NCBI GenBank assembly: GCA_965658965.1
Contig: CBFHVV010000026.1
Coordinates: forward strand, 1 to 39,893
DNA: 39,893 nucleotides
Reading direction: 5' to 3'
DNA from: Croceimicrobium sp965658965
GTDB taxonomy: Bacteria; Bacteroidota; Bacteroidia; Flavobacteriales; Schleiferiaceae
How positions within the stretch are numbered: position 1 is the stretch's first letter; every line of letters begins with the position of its first letter. Shown in pieces: positions 24,872-33,977 of the stretch. Position numbers and translations under genes: made by a program. Under the pieces are notes generated by a model. The model did not search any database. It had not been told where the DNA came from and worked only from the letters and a program-made list of their open reading frames with translations.

Positions 24872-27800
24872 ATGCGCCTACTCCTTCTGCTTCTCTTAAG
24901 TTGCACAATTTCTGCTCAAAATTTCGACTTTTTACAAGGTTTTAATTTAGGAGATGGCGAGGGCGATGATGATGCAAGTACGCATCTAAGCTTTTTCTCT
25001 AATGGCGATTTACTCGCCGTGGGGCAGTTTGAAGGTCTCATTGATTTTGATCCTGATAGCACTGAGCGTTTTCTTGCTACTAGTGCAGAAGGCGGGGGTG
25101 AGCCCTACTTTCTTCGCTACAGTAGAAAAGGGGAATTAATCTGGTGGCGGGCTCTTCGTAGCAAGCGAGACATTCATATTTATGGGCTAAAACTTGATGC
25201 TCAAGATAATATCTATCTCACGGGCTCTTATATAGAAGAAGTGATTTTTGAGGCTAGCGCAGCCAACGGACGTTTAAGCGGAGTAAGTCCCAATGATGGC
25301 GATGGCTATCTGGCGAAATTTGACCAAAATGGCAATTACATTTGGAGTAAACGATTTGCTGGAACGGGTATCGATGCGGGTATTGATATTGAAATAAACC
25401 CTGCTGGAGAAGTTGTGGTTTTAGGGCACTTTGGCGATTCTCTTCAATTCGATCCTAATCAAATTGGAACTTTGCGAATTTCAGCTGGGGCTGGAGATGT
25501 GTTTATGGCCGCTTATGAGGCCAGCAACGGAAATTTTAAATGGGTAAAAACTATTGCAGGCTCTGGTTTTGATAATGCCCGCTCTTTGGCCATAGATGCT
25601 CAAAGCAACTATTACCTTAATGGTGACTTTACCAGTACCCTTAGCTTTTCTTTAAACCCGCCAAGTGCCTTGATCAGTAGTGGTGGTAATGATGTTTTTA
25701 TTGCGAAATTCGACCTCAATCGTAATCTTAAATGGGCCAAAAAAATTGCCGGTAGTTCAACCGACCTTGGAGCAGATATGCTTTTAATTGGCGATACTCT
25801 CTTAGCTGTTTCAGGAACTTTTCGCAATAATATACAGCTTGATCCCAGTGGAGTAAACCCTTTGCAAACTGGAGCCAGCTCACTGCCTGATATCTTTATT
25901 AGCCTTTTAGATACAGCCGCCCAATTTCAGTGGGGACATACTATCGGATCAAGCTCTACGGATCAGGTTTATGATTTGATGTACGACCCGTCTGGATTGC
26001 TCTACTTAGGAGGTTATTTTGCTCTTACAGTCGATTTTGATCCTAGCCCAAGTAGCAGCCAAAGCCTAACCGCTTTAGGTGGCGATGGCTTTTTTGCAAG
26101 CTACCATATCAATGATGGTAGCTTCAACCAAGTCCAAGCTATTACTGGTTCTACTTTTTCAAAGGTGAATACTGTGGCCTTAGCCTCTAATCAAAACATT
26201 TGGATTGGAGGTGCATTATACGGCAGTGGCAATTTCAACCCCAGTGGGCAGCCTTTTAATCTGCAAAGTCCTGCTTCCAATAACAGTAATTCGTTTTTCG
26301 CATCTTACAGCGGAGCCAGTTTGGATACCGCCTGGCTTACCGAAGATCGAGAAGGTGGTAATGATCAAATAAAACAATCTATTTTCCTTCAAAATGGAAA
26401 GGTTCTAAGCACTGGCTTTTTTAGTGGCGGGGTAGATTTCGATCCCGACACAAGCGAAAGCTGGCTCAATTCTCTTGGAGAGGAAGATATTTTTCTAGCG
26501 CAATATCAAAATAACCTGAGCCTCGATTGGGCTATTAGCCTTGGGGGCCTGGCGAGCGACAAAGGAATGGCTATTGGCGAAGACCCAACAGGAAACCTTT
26601 ATCTCGCTGGAGAATATGAAGGCACGCTCTTTTTTAATAATCAAGGCATTAAAGATAGTATCATTGGCCAAGCTAATTTGGCAGCTTTCCTGGCCAAATT
26701 TAACCCACAAGGAAATCTAATTTGGATACAAAACATCACGGGAAACCCTGGTTTTGCATTTATTAATGACCTTTCAATTAATTCATCGGCTCAAATTGCA
26801 ATTGCTGGTCTTTATCAAGGTAGTATTAGCTTTGACGGAATAAACACGACCGCAAATGCTTCCAATCGTGCGGCCTTTTTAGCTGTTTACGACAGTTCTA
26901 AAACCTTAATTTGGAATCAAGTTGTAGATGGCAGCAGTAATGAATACGGCCTAAGCGCTTTGGCTAGTAGCAATGGTGACTTTTATCTCGGAGGCTCATA
27001 TCGTAATACCCTCGACTTTGATCCAAGTACTGCGGTAGTCAATCGTAGTTCCAGCTTCGGCACTAACGATGTTTTTATAAGTAAATACAATAGCACTGGT
27101 GACTTTCAGTGGGTGCGTACCTATGGACAGCGAAATTTTGAAGGCGCTAGAGATCTTAAAGAAGATGACGACGGAAACTTATATGCCACAGGCGAGTTCG
27201 AAGGCACTGTTGATTTTAACCCTCCTAATCTTGACACCCTAAGAAGTGCGGGCGGTACCGATGCCTTTATTTTAAAACTTAAACCCGATGGAAGCTTCGT
27301 TTGGGCTAAACAATTAGGTGGCAGCAGCAATGATATTGGCTACGGCCTGCAAGTGAAAAACGGAAAGGTTTTTCATACGGGTAGTTTTTTCAATACCATA
27401 GATCTCAATCCCAACGCCGATACACTTTTTACTACTGCAAAAGCCCGAAGGGACCTTTTTTTACAGGTGCTAGACACAGCTGGAAACTTTGAGCAAGGCT
27501 TAAGTTTCGGGGGACTTTCGGAAGATGAGGCCTTTGCGATAGATCACCAAAATGGTCAAACTCTTTTAGGTGGTTATTTTGGAAAGAGCGTTGATTTTAA
27601 TCCCAAAGTAAATCAAGAGCAAACCCTACGGAGCTTCGGCGATCAAGACGCATTTCTGGTGAAACTAGGAAATTCCGGCCCCTGCCCTACGGCCTACGAT
27701 ACCATTCAAGTTACGGCTTGCGGTTCCTATTCATGGTTTGGCCAAGTTCTCGCCCAGAGCGGCTGGTACCAAGAGCAACTTTTTACTAATGCAGGCTGCG

Positions 27801-28756
27801 ACTCAATTATACATCTCAACTTAGAAATCAAAGCCCTCTTCGATAGTTTATTAAATATTTCATCTTGTAGCGCCTACACTTGGCGCGGAACAGTTTACCA
27901 TCAGAGTGGTATCTATTACGACAGCCTACAATCTCAGGACGGTTGTGATTCTGTCTATTACCTCAACTTAAGTATTAATTCTTCCTTCTCCGATACCCTT
28001 GCTATTCAAGCTTGTGATAACTACACTTGGCGCGGAACGGTTTACAACCAAAGTGGGATGTATTACGACAGTTTGGTAGCCACTTCCGTGGGATGCGATT
28101 CAGTTTTTGTTCTGGATCTGATTATACAAGCGAAATACTATCAAACCCTTTCGCTGCAAGCTTGCGATTCTATAGTATTTGCTGGAACTATCTATTACAA
28201 CAGCGGACAGTATTTCGACACTCTTCAGAGCTCCCAAGCTTGCGATTCTATAATCGAGCTCAACCTCCAAATTGATACAATCGATTTAACAGTCGCCACC
28301 AACGGCTTTACTGCATCTGCGCTACAGCCCAATGCCCAGTATCAGTGGATTAATTGCGCCAACAATACGAGTATTGCCAATGCCAATCAGGCTAATTTCG
28401 ATCCCCAAAATTACAATGCGCCCAATAGCACTTATGCTGTTATTATTAGCAATGGAAATTGCTCCGATACAAGCGATTGCATATTTCTCCAAAATATTGG
28501 CCTCGATGAATTAGGCCCTGCCCCGCTGGAGCTGTACCCAAATCCGAGCGATGGTCAAGTTTATATAAAATGGCCGGTGGCAGGCAACTACAGTTTAGAG
28601 CTGTATGATGCAGCTGGTGCTTTAATCCAAGCATGGCCCTTTATAGAAAACAGAAGCGATTACAATTTTGAATTACCCGCTGCGGCAGGAAGCTACTTTC
28701 TGCGCATTAAAAATAAGGAAGGTGATATCTGGTTAAAACCTATTATTCGCCAATAA
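24872..28756 (+). CDS. Giant T9SS-exported repeat protein (propeller-like repeats plus four Cys-rich repeats)
   Basis: A 1294-residue secreted protein. MRLLLLLLLSCTISAQ is the signal peptide. Residues about 20-935 consist of roughly 13 repeats of 65-75 residues, each with a recurring VDFDP-type turn (examples IDFDPDS, LQFDPNQ, VDFDPSP, LDFDPST, VDFNPPN, IDLNPNA, VDFNPKV) and a GSSxD-type segment, similar to SBBP-like beta-propeller repeats. Four units of 49-50 residues follow, with cysteines at 950, 999, 1048 and 1098 plus a GCDS/ACDS block in each. A type A T9SS sorting domain, beginning LELYPNPSDGQVYIKWP, closes the protein. It is probably surface-attached or released; adhesion is a guess. 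Confidence 0.9.
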   Translation: MRLLLLLLLSCTISAQNFDFLQGFNLGDGEGDDDASTHLSFFSNGDLLAVGQFEGLIDFDPDSTERFLATSAEGGGEPYFLRYSRKGELIWWRALRSKRDIHIYGLKLDAQDNIYLTGSYIEEVIFEASAANGRLSGVSPNDGDGYLAKFDQNGNYIWSKRFAGTGIDAGIDIEINPAGEVVVLGHFGDSLQFDPNQIGTLRISAGAGDVFMAAYEASNGNFKWVKTIAGSGFDNARSLAIDAQSNYYLNGDFTSTLSFSLNPPSALISSGGNDVFIAKFDLNRNLKWAKKIAGSSTDLGADMLLIGDTLLAVSGTFRNNIQLDPSGVNPLQTGASSLPDIFISLLDTAAQFQWGHTIGSSSTDQVYDLMYDPSGLLYLGGYFALTVDFDPSPSSSQSLTALGGDGFFASYHINDGSFNQVQAITGSTFSKVNTVALASNQNIWIGGALYGSGNFNPSGQPFNLQSPASNNSNSFFASYSGASLDTAWLTEDREGGNDQIKQSIFLQNGKVLSTGFFSGGVDFDPDTSESWLNSLGEEDIFLAQYQNNLSLDWAISLGGLASDKGMAIGEDPTGNLYLAGEYEGTLFFNNQGIKDSIIGQANLAAFLAKFNPQGNLIWIQNITGNPGFAFINDLSINSSAQIAIAGLYQGSISFDGINTTANASNRAAFLAVYDSSKTLIWNQVVDGSSNEYGLSALASSNGDFYLGGSYRNTLDFDPSTAVVNRSSSFGTNDVFISKYNSTGDFQWVRTYGQRNFEGARDLKEDDDGNLYATGEFEGTVDFNPPNLDTLRSAGGTDAFILKLKPDGSFVWAKQLGGSSNDIGYGLQVKNGKVFHTGSFFNTIDLNPNADTLFTTAKARRDLFLQVLDTAGNFEQGLSFGGLSEDEAFAIDHQNGQTLLGGYFGKSVDFNPKVNQEQTLRSFGDQDAFLVKLGNSGPCPTAYDTIQVTACGSYSWFGQVLAQSGWYQEQLFTNAGCDSIIHLNLEIKALFDSLLNISSCSAYTWRGTVYHQSGIYYDSLQSQDGCDSVYYLNLSINSSFSDTLAIQACDNYTWRGTVYNQSGMYYDSLVATSVGCDSVFVLDLIIQAKYYQTLSLQACDSIVFAGTIYYNSGQYFDTLQSSQACDSIIELNLQIDTIDLTVATNGFTASALQPNAQYQWINCANNTSIANANQANFDPQNYNAPNSTYAVIISNGNCSDTSDCIFLQNIGLDELGPAPLELYPNPSDGQVYIKWPVAGNYSLELYDAAGALIQAWPFIENRSDYNFELPAAAGSYFLRIKNKEGDIWLKPIIRQ
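27719..28280 (+). repeat. Four tandem 147-150 bp coding repeats (Cys-rich modules)
   Basis: Units begin near 27719, 27866, 28013 and 28163 and encode C-x-x-Y/I-x-W/F..SG..Y....GCDSI..LNL modules. The middle two are nearly identical in DNA: both read TACACTTGGCGCGGAAC, starting at 27875 and at 28022, 147 bases apart. This suggests recent duplication and a possible site for copy-number change. Confidence 0.85.
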
Positions 28757-28780
28757 GACATACAGTAAAAATATCGGCTC

Positions 28781-31174
28781 ATGCAAAAACTAACATTTAT
28801 CCTTTTATTCTTAGCCAGCTATGGCTTAAACGCGCAGTATAATTGCATGGATACTAAACAAGCACTCAGCGCAATGAGTAGCCCTAGCATAAATAATAAT
28901 GCTAAAAGCGACACTTTTGATATTCTCCATTATCAAATTAACCTAGACTTAAGTGCTATTGCAAGCCAAAGCTTTAAAGCCAATGCAAAGGTGTTCTTTA
29001 ATCCTAAAATTAATGGGGCTAGCAAGTTAAACCTCGATCTTCACCAATTACAAGTTGATTCGGTACTTTACATTGATGCCAATGGGCAAGCAAACAGTTC
29101 TTTCAGCTATAGCTATAACGACTCGCTGCTAAGTATTGACTTTAATGCCAGTGTGAACCTTAACTCGAGTTTAGATTATTTACATATTTATTACAGCGGC
29201 TACCCTAAAACCGATGCATCTAACTGGGGTGGTTTTCACGCTGCTTCTGGCTACTACTACAATTTAGGAGTTGGCTTTGCCTCCAATCCGCATACTTTCG
29301 GTCGAGCATGGTTTCCTTGTTACGATAATTTTGTCGAGAAATCGAGCTATGCTATCAATGTGAAGAGCAAAAGCCCTTTGGTACCTATGCTTATTGGTGA
29401 CTCAATTTCTCGTGTTCCTTTGGTGGGTGATACCATTTTAAGCAGCAGCTACCTCAGTGAAGAAATTCCTACCTATTTGGCAAGTTTCGCTTTGTCTAAT
29501 TACCAGTTTTTAGAAGATACGGTGCAAGGAGTGCAAGGAATTAAAAACATATTACTAGCTGCTAAAGCCGCTGATACCGCCAATTTAAAAGCTTCTTTTC
29601 AAAACTTAAAAGCCACTTTTCACGCTTTTGAAGATTATTTTGGTGCCTATCAATGGCCAAGAATTGGTTACGCAGCAACCACGGTAGGTGCTATGGAGCA
29701 TGCTACCAGTATACACTATCCCATTAGCTTAATAAACGGAAACCTTTCTGGTGAAGATATTATGGCGCATGAACTCGCTCACCATTGGTTTGGAAATTTA
29801 ATAACCTGTGAATCTGCCGATGACATGTGGATTAACGAAGGGATGGCAGAATTTAGTAGTCACCTTTATCAGGAAAAAGTATACAGCCGTGCCCGTTATT
29901 TAGAGGTTGTTAAAGCCAATGCTTGGGCCGTTCTAAACAGTGCCCACAAACAAGATGGCGGAGTTTATCGGCCCCTTTATGCCCTTCCCCACGAGTATGT
30001 ATATGGCTTTCATACCTACCAAAAAGGGGCCATGGTGGGCCATAATTTACGTCATTATTTGGGCGACAATCTTTTCTTTTCTACACTAGATAGCATTTTT
30101 AAGAAACATGCTTATCAGAACCTTTCTAGCGCAAGCTTTCTCGCAGAATTGCAGGCGATTAGTGGTCAGGCCAAGATTAGTAACTTTGGAACCGATTGGG
30201 TTTACAACGAAGGTTTTCCGCAATTTTCAGTAGATGAATGGAATTATAACCCTGCCAGCCAAAATATTAGCTTTAGCCTAAAACAGAGGCTTTACGAAGC
30301 CCCCGCTTTACACACCATGGTGCCGGTAGATGTCAGCTTCTTTGGTGCTAATAGCGAGTTGGTGCATCATAATTTTAACCATAGTGGTAAATTTAGTCAG
30401 CATACTTTCAATCCTGGCTTTAGCCCTATCGCCGTTTTAGCTTCGTACAGCGGTAGTTTATTAACGGCCACTGGAGTAGATCGGTTATCCATAAATGCTC
30501 CTATTAATTTTACAGGTTCTTACAGCAACATCAGTATAGAGTGTGATAATTTTGTGGATTCTGGTTCAGTCATTTTAATGCAGCATTTAGTACCTGCGGA
30601 AAAGAAGAGCACTAATAATTTCGACTTCAAATTAGGAGCCAAGCGATACTTCACCATTCAAAAACTGGGCTTATCACAATCTAGTTTAAAAGGAGAAATT
30701 CGTTTTATTGGCAGTAATGGCCAAGCTGATGAGGATCTTTTGCAAAATGGTAATGACTCTTTAGTGCTTCTTTATCGCCCTAAAGGAACAGATCAATGGA
30801 ATATTTATCCCTACCAATTAAAAAAAGTTGGCAGCGCAAACTCTAGAATCGGCAGCTTTGAACTGAGCCAGATTGAAAGCGGCGACTATGTTTTCGCGAA
30901 TACCAATGAAAGCCTGAGTATTATTGAAGAAGATTCTGAAAAATCGCTCTATGACTTTTTCCCTAACCCTAGCCAGGCTACCCTAAATATTCGCAACCGA
31001 GGAAATGACCCCGATGTATTCGTGCAGATATTTGATCAGAAAGGGGCCTTAAAAATTGTTAAAAGCTTTGGTGAAAATGTGAACGGTGAAATGCAGCTAG
31101 ATTTATCTTCCCTTAAAGCAGGGCAATACAGCTTAAAAATAAATGAGCGCAGCTATAAGCTCTTAAAATTATAA
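28781..31174 (+). CDS. Secreted M1-family aminopeptidase with T9SS sorting domain
   Basis: A 797-residue exported zinc peptidase. MQKLTFILLFLASYGLNAQ is the signal peptide. The gluzincin site is complete: HELAHHW with His330, Glu331 and His334, and the third ligand Glu353 in INEGMAEF, exactly 18 residues after the second histidine. The exopeptidase motif reads VGAMEH a few tens of residues upstream, close to the family's GAMEN. The last 80 or so residues, from FFPNPSQATLNI onward, are a T9SS type A sorting domain. It probably trims amino acids from peptides at the cell surface as part of protein scavenging. It begins 24 bases after the giant repeat gene. Confidence 0.92.
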   Translation: MQKLTFILLFLASYGLNAQYNCMDTKQALSAMSSPSINNNAKSDTFDILHYQINLDLSAIASQSFKANAKVFFNPKINGASKLNLDLHQLQVDSVLYIDANGQANSSFSYSYNDSLLSIDFNASVNLNSSLDYLHIYYSGYPKTDASNWGGFHAASGYYYNLGVGFASNPHTFGRAWFPCYDNFVEKSSYAINVKSKSPLVPMLIGDSISRVPLVGDTILSSSYLSEEIPTYLASFALSNYQFLEDTVQGVQGIKNILLAAKAADTANLKASFQNLKATFHAFEDYFGAYQWPRIGYAATTVGAMEHATSIHYPISLINGNLSGEDIMAHELAHHWFGNLITCESADDMWINEGMAEFSSHLYQEKVYSRARYLEVVKANAWAVLNSAHKQDGGVYRPLYALPHEYVYGFHTYQKGAMVGHNLRHYLGDNLFFSTLDSIFKKHAYQNLSSASFLAELQAISGQAKISNFGTDWVYNEGFPQFSVDEWNYNPASQNISFSLKQRLYEAPALHTMVPVDVSFFGANSELVHHNFNHSGKFSQHTFNPGFSPIAVLASYSGSLLTATGVDRLSINAPINFTGSYSNISIECDNFVDSGSVILMQHLVPAEKKSTNNFDFKLGAKRYFTIQKLGLSQSSLKGEIRFIGSNGQADEDLLQNGNDSLVLLYRPKGTDQWNIYPYQLKKVGSANSRIGSFELSQIESGDYVFANTNESLSIIEEDSEKSLYDFFPNPSQATLNIRNRGNDPDVFVQIFDQKGALKIVKSFGENVNGEMQLDLSSLKAGQYSLKINERSYKLLKL

Positions 31175-31208
31175 GCGCACAAAGCGAAGCCTAAAGCTTA
31201 TTTTTTCT
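31172..31208 (+). terminator. Weak candidate terminator after the M1 peptidase gene
   Basis: TAAGC (31172-31176) can pair with GCTTA (31196-31200), and the latter runs directly into TTTTTTC. The stem is short and the loop long, so this is a weak intrinsic-terminator candidate supported mainly by the T-run and its place after the stop. Confidence 0.3.
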
Positions 31209-31296
31209 TTAACAAATTTAAAACTAGCGGGCTGTATCTAGCAGAGTCTCCGTGGAGTAAGCCTAGTCGGGCATTTAATTGAGAGATCTTTATTCG

Positions 31297-31321
31297 CCCT
31301 AGATTATTTCTTAATTTAGGG
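31297..31321 (+). promoter_or_regulatory. 10-bp hairpin in the leader of the small acidic gene
   Basis: CCCTAGATTA (31297-31306) pairs along its whole length with TAATTTAGGG (31312-31321), with one G-T wobble and a TTTCT loop. It lies 17 bases before the ATG at 31339 and is followed by GAAAAATTT rather than a T-run. It could sequester or position the translation start, be a processing site, or be an operator. A TAATTTAG sequence within its right arm also resembles a -7 element. Confidence 0.5.
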
Positions 31322-31338
31322 AAAAATTTATTGATCCT

Positions 31339-31695
31339 ATGAAACACATTTTGCTAAAGCCAAAGCGTAGCATTATCCCCAGCGACCATACTTTTCTGGC
31401 CAAAGTCCCTTTAATTCCTAATCAGTATATCTGGAAAAACAAGCAGGGTAAGCTGGCATTATTAAAAGCAAAAAATGGCAATCATCTCTTACTTTTAACC
31501 AATCAAGAAGGCTTTTTAGAGCAATATAATAAGTATTACCAGCTATATTTTGATACGGAAGAACTAGAGCCCGCTCCTAATTTAGATACTTTCGACCTTG
31601 TTTACGGTGAGCATGGCATTAGCCAAGCTTTTGAAGAAGATCTTGAATCTGAAGACGAGGAGGAAAATGATGATTTGGAAGATGACGAGGACTAG
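31339..31695 (+). CDS. Small protein with acidic tail, unknown function
   Basis: A 118-residue soluble protein I do not recognise. The N-terminal 60 residues are basic (MKHILLKPKRSIIPSDHTFL, then KNKQGKLALLKAKNG), while the last 25 residues are almost entirely Asp/Glu (DLESEDEEENDDLEDDED). No signal peptide or membrane segment is present. A basic head with an acidic disordered tail suggests nucleic-acid or protein interaction, possibly charge-masked by the tail, but this is only a guess. It stands alone on the plus strand with a hairpin in its leader and is convergent with the 7TM-HD gene 27 bases away. Confidence 0.75.
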   Translation: MKHILLKPKRSIIPSDHTFLAKVPLIPNQYIWKNKQGKLALLKAKNGNHLLLLTNQEGFLEQYNKYYQLYFDTEELEPAPNLDTFDLVYGEHGISQAFEEDLESEDEEENDDLEDDED

Positions 31696-31722
31696 CCTCC
31701 AATCTCAAGCTAGCAAATCGCT

Positions 31723-33804
31723 TTAATCGGGGTATTTGATGCGTACGTGATAGATGTTCATCAGCATTTTCTTGAAGATTTTCTTAACGCTACGTATCTC
31801 CCGTAAGGTGATGGGAGCATTCTCAAACTGCCCATCTTTAATTTGATGATCAATTAGTTTTTCTACCAAACTATCTAATTTATCATGATCGGGATTTTGA
31901 ATGCTCCGCGAGGCAGCTTCCACCGTATCAGCCATCATTAAAACCGCGGTTTCCTTAGAGAAAGGCTTAGGCCCAGGATAAGTAAATTTGGCAATCGCTG
32001 CCTTATCTTCGGGGAAATCGCGGATATATTGCTTGTAGAAATACATTACCGTAGAAGTTCCGTGATGCGTGCGAATAAAGTCGATTAACAAATCTGGTAA
32101 TTTGTTGCGCTTTGCAAGCCTTATCCCAGAGCTAACATGACCAATGATAATTTCCGCACTTTCTTCAAAACTCAATTCATCGTGGGGATTAATCCCTGAA
32201 CTCTGATTTTCAATAAAATACATGGGGCTTTGCATCTTCCCAATATCGTGATACAAGGCACCTGTGCGAGCTAGAAGAGCATTACCCCCGATGGCAATAA
32301 TCGCATTCTCTGTTAAATTAGCCACTTGCATACTGTGCTGAAAGGTCCCCGGGGCCGTTTCTGCTAGTTCTCGTAAAAGCGGATTATTGGTATCACTCAA
32401 TTCAAGGAGAGATATTTCTGAAACAAAACCAAAAATCTTCTCTTGGAAATAGATTAGAGGAAAAGATATTAGCGTGAGTAGGCCATTACCCACAAAGTAG
32501 GCAAAAACCTTATAGTCGATAGTTTGCACGGTGCCTTCTTGCAAAATCGCCAGGCTAAAATAAGAGACGGCATAGACTAAAGTTACTTTACCCCCGGTTA
32601 AGAAAAGGTCCTTTCTCCGGTAAAGATTATTAACCATCAATACCGAAAATACGCCTGCAACAATTTGTAGGAAGATAAATTCGAAGCTATTAGGTACTTG
32701 AAAACCAATGATAAGCATTGCCACTAAATGTACGAATAAGGCCAAGCGTGTTTCGAAAAAGGAACGCATAACCATCGGTAAAATGGCAAAAGGAATTAGA
32801 TATATCAAGCCCGCGTTGAAAGAAAGAACAATACTGCTAAGTAAAACCATCAGCAGAATGTTAACCAGTATAAAAGTGAGGCGGCTAATATCCTCCAGTA
32901 CTAAATTATCGAACTGATTTAGGAAAGCAAAAAGTACAAAGAGCAATATCCCAACCAATAGAATTTGCCCTCCTAATAAGCTGTAATAAGAGCGAGCACC
33001 ACTTAAGGAACCTTCGTAAACTTCTTTTAATGAGTTGAGCTTGGCAAAACGTTCCTCGTCAACCAAATTGCCCTTGGCGATAATAAGTTCTCCACTTAAA
33101 ACCGCACCACGACTGGGTAAAATCTGATCTAACTGATTTTGCAGATACTTTTCACTGCGTTCCTTTTGATAAAATACATTGTATTTGATATGAGCTGAAA
33201 TACGCGCCATTAGAAAGCCCGCTAGCTCTTCGCTTAAATCATCTTTTACACGACTGCGGATATTCTCTACCACCGATTTAAAACCAAAAAATTGACTGAG
33301 CTCAACCGGTTGGCTTACTTTTTCGCGAGACAAGAGAACTTGACCAAATTCTTCGAAAAATGGATCCTCTGTGGGTTGTAGGATACCGGTACGATAAGAC
33401 TCGTTTAAATTAGTTTCACCAATAGTCTCTAATCGTGTGTAAACATCTTCAGCCAGGCTATCAAAACGTCCCTCCGCTTGAGCCTCGGACCAAGCCTCTG
33501 CTAAATCTTTCTTAAAACTAGCAATAGCCTGAGGACGAATTGCTTTATCAAGCTGTAAGAATATGGTTTTCTGTTCCCTAGTTTTTGTGATTTCCTCTTC
33601 TAAAGAAGCTTCAGATTTAAGGATGGAAAAATCGAAGGGCGCCACTAAATTTTCGTGGAGCCAAGGCTTACCCTTCTGAAACTCATACTTAAACTGAACT
33701 TCACGAGGACTGAGATAGACAATAAAAATAAGCGAAACCACAAAAAGTAGGGTTATCGAGATTTGTGTCTGATAGTTTTGTAGATATAATAATAGTTTTC
33801 TCAT
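31723..33804 (-). CDS. 7TM-HD family phosphohydrolase (PgpH-like)
   Basis: A 693-residue inner-membrane protein. One N-terminal membrane helix is followed by a large extracytoplasmic region (about 45-300), then a 7TM bundle, then a cytoplasmic HD domain. The HD residues are FQHSMQVA (His490), LYHDIGKM (His519, Asp520), a GHVSSG block and IRTHHGT. In Firmicutes the PgpH homologue hydrolyses c-di-AMP, and that is the likely activity here. The frame is open back to 33972, but the ATG at 33804 (MRKLLLYLQNYQ) gives the usual N-terminus directly before the first helix. The upstream extension would overlap the thiolase promoter region. Confidence 0.92.
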   Translation of the reverse strand: MRKLLLYLQNYQTQISITLLFVVSLIFIVYLSPREVQFKYEFQKGKPWLHENLVAPFDFSILKSEASLEEEITKTREQKTIFLQLDKAIRPQAIASFKKDLAEAWSEAQAEGRFDSLAEDVYTRLETIGETNLNESYRTGILQPTEDPFFEEFGQVLLSREKVSQPVELSQFFGFKSVVENIRSRVKDDLSEELAGFLMARISAHIKYNVFYQKERSEKYLQNQLDQILPSRGAVLSGELIIAKGNLVDEERFAKLNSLKEVYEGSLSGARSYYSLLGGQILLVGILLFVLFAFLNQFDNLVLEDISRLTFILVNILLMVLLSSIVLSFNAGLIYLIPFAILPMVMRSFFETRLALFVHLVAMLIIGFQVPNSFEFIFLQIVAGVFSVLMVNNLYRRKDLFLTGGKVTLVYAVSYFSLAILQEGTVQTIDYKVFAYFVGNGLLTLISFPLIYFQEKIFGFVSEISLLELSDTNNPLLRELAETAPGTFQHSMQVANLTENAIIAIGGNALLARTGALYHDIGKMQSPMYFIENQSSGINPHDELSFEESAEIIIGHVSSGIRLAKRNKLPDLLIDFIRTHHGTSTVMYFYKQYIRDFPEDKAAIAKFTYPGPKPFSKETAVLMMADTVEAASRSIQNPDHDKLDSLVEKLIDHQIKDGQFENAPITLREIRSVKKIFKKMLMNIYHVRIKYPD

Positions 33805-33977
33805 GCCCAAAGGGAAAATAAAGAGGCTTATTTTGTTTAATTTCGCCCACATTGCTAAGTAAAGACAAATCTTAGAATACCACCAATGAATCAGTCCATC
33901 TGGAACTATAAATTTCATTTTCGCCCAATTAAGGGTGCTGGTATTCTGCACTCTCAAATACATAAACACCATTTCAC

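Noticed and set aside
31692..31713. CTAGC/GCTAG inverted repeat between two convergent genes as a bidirectional terminator
   Set aside because: Only 5 bp, a 12-base loop and no T-run on either side; too weak to call.
33805..33972. 56-residue N-terminal extension of the 7TM-HD protein
   Set aside because: The extension precedes the normal first helix, is not the usual form of the family and would fill the whole divergent intergenic region; the ATG at 33804 is a better start.
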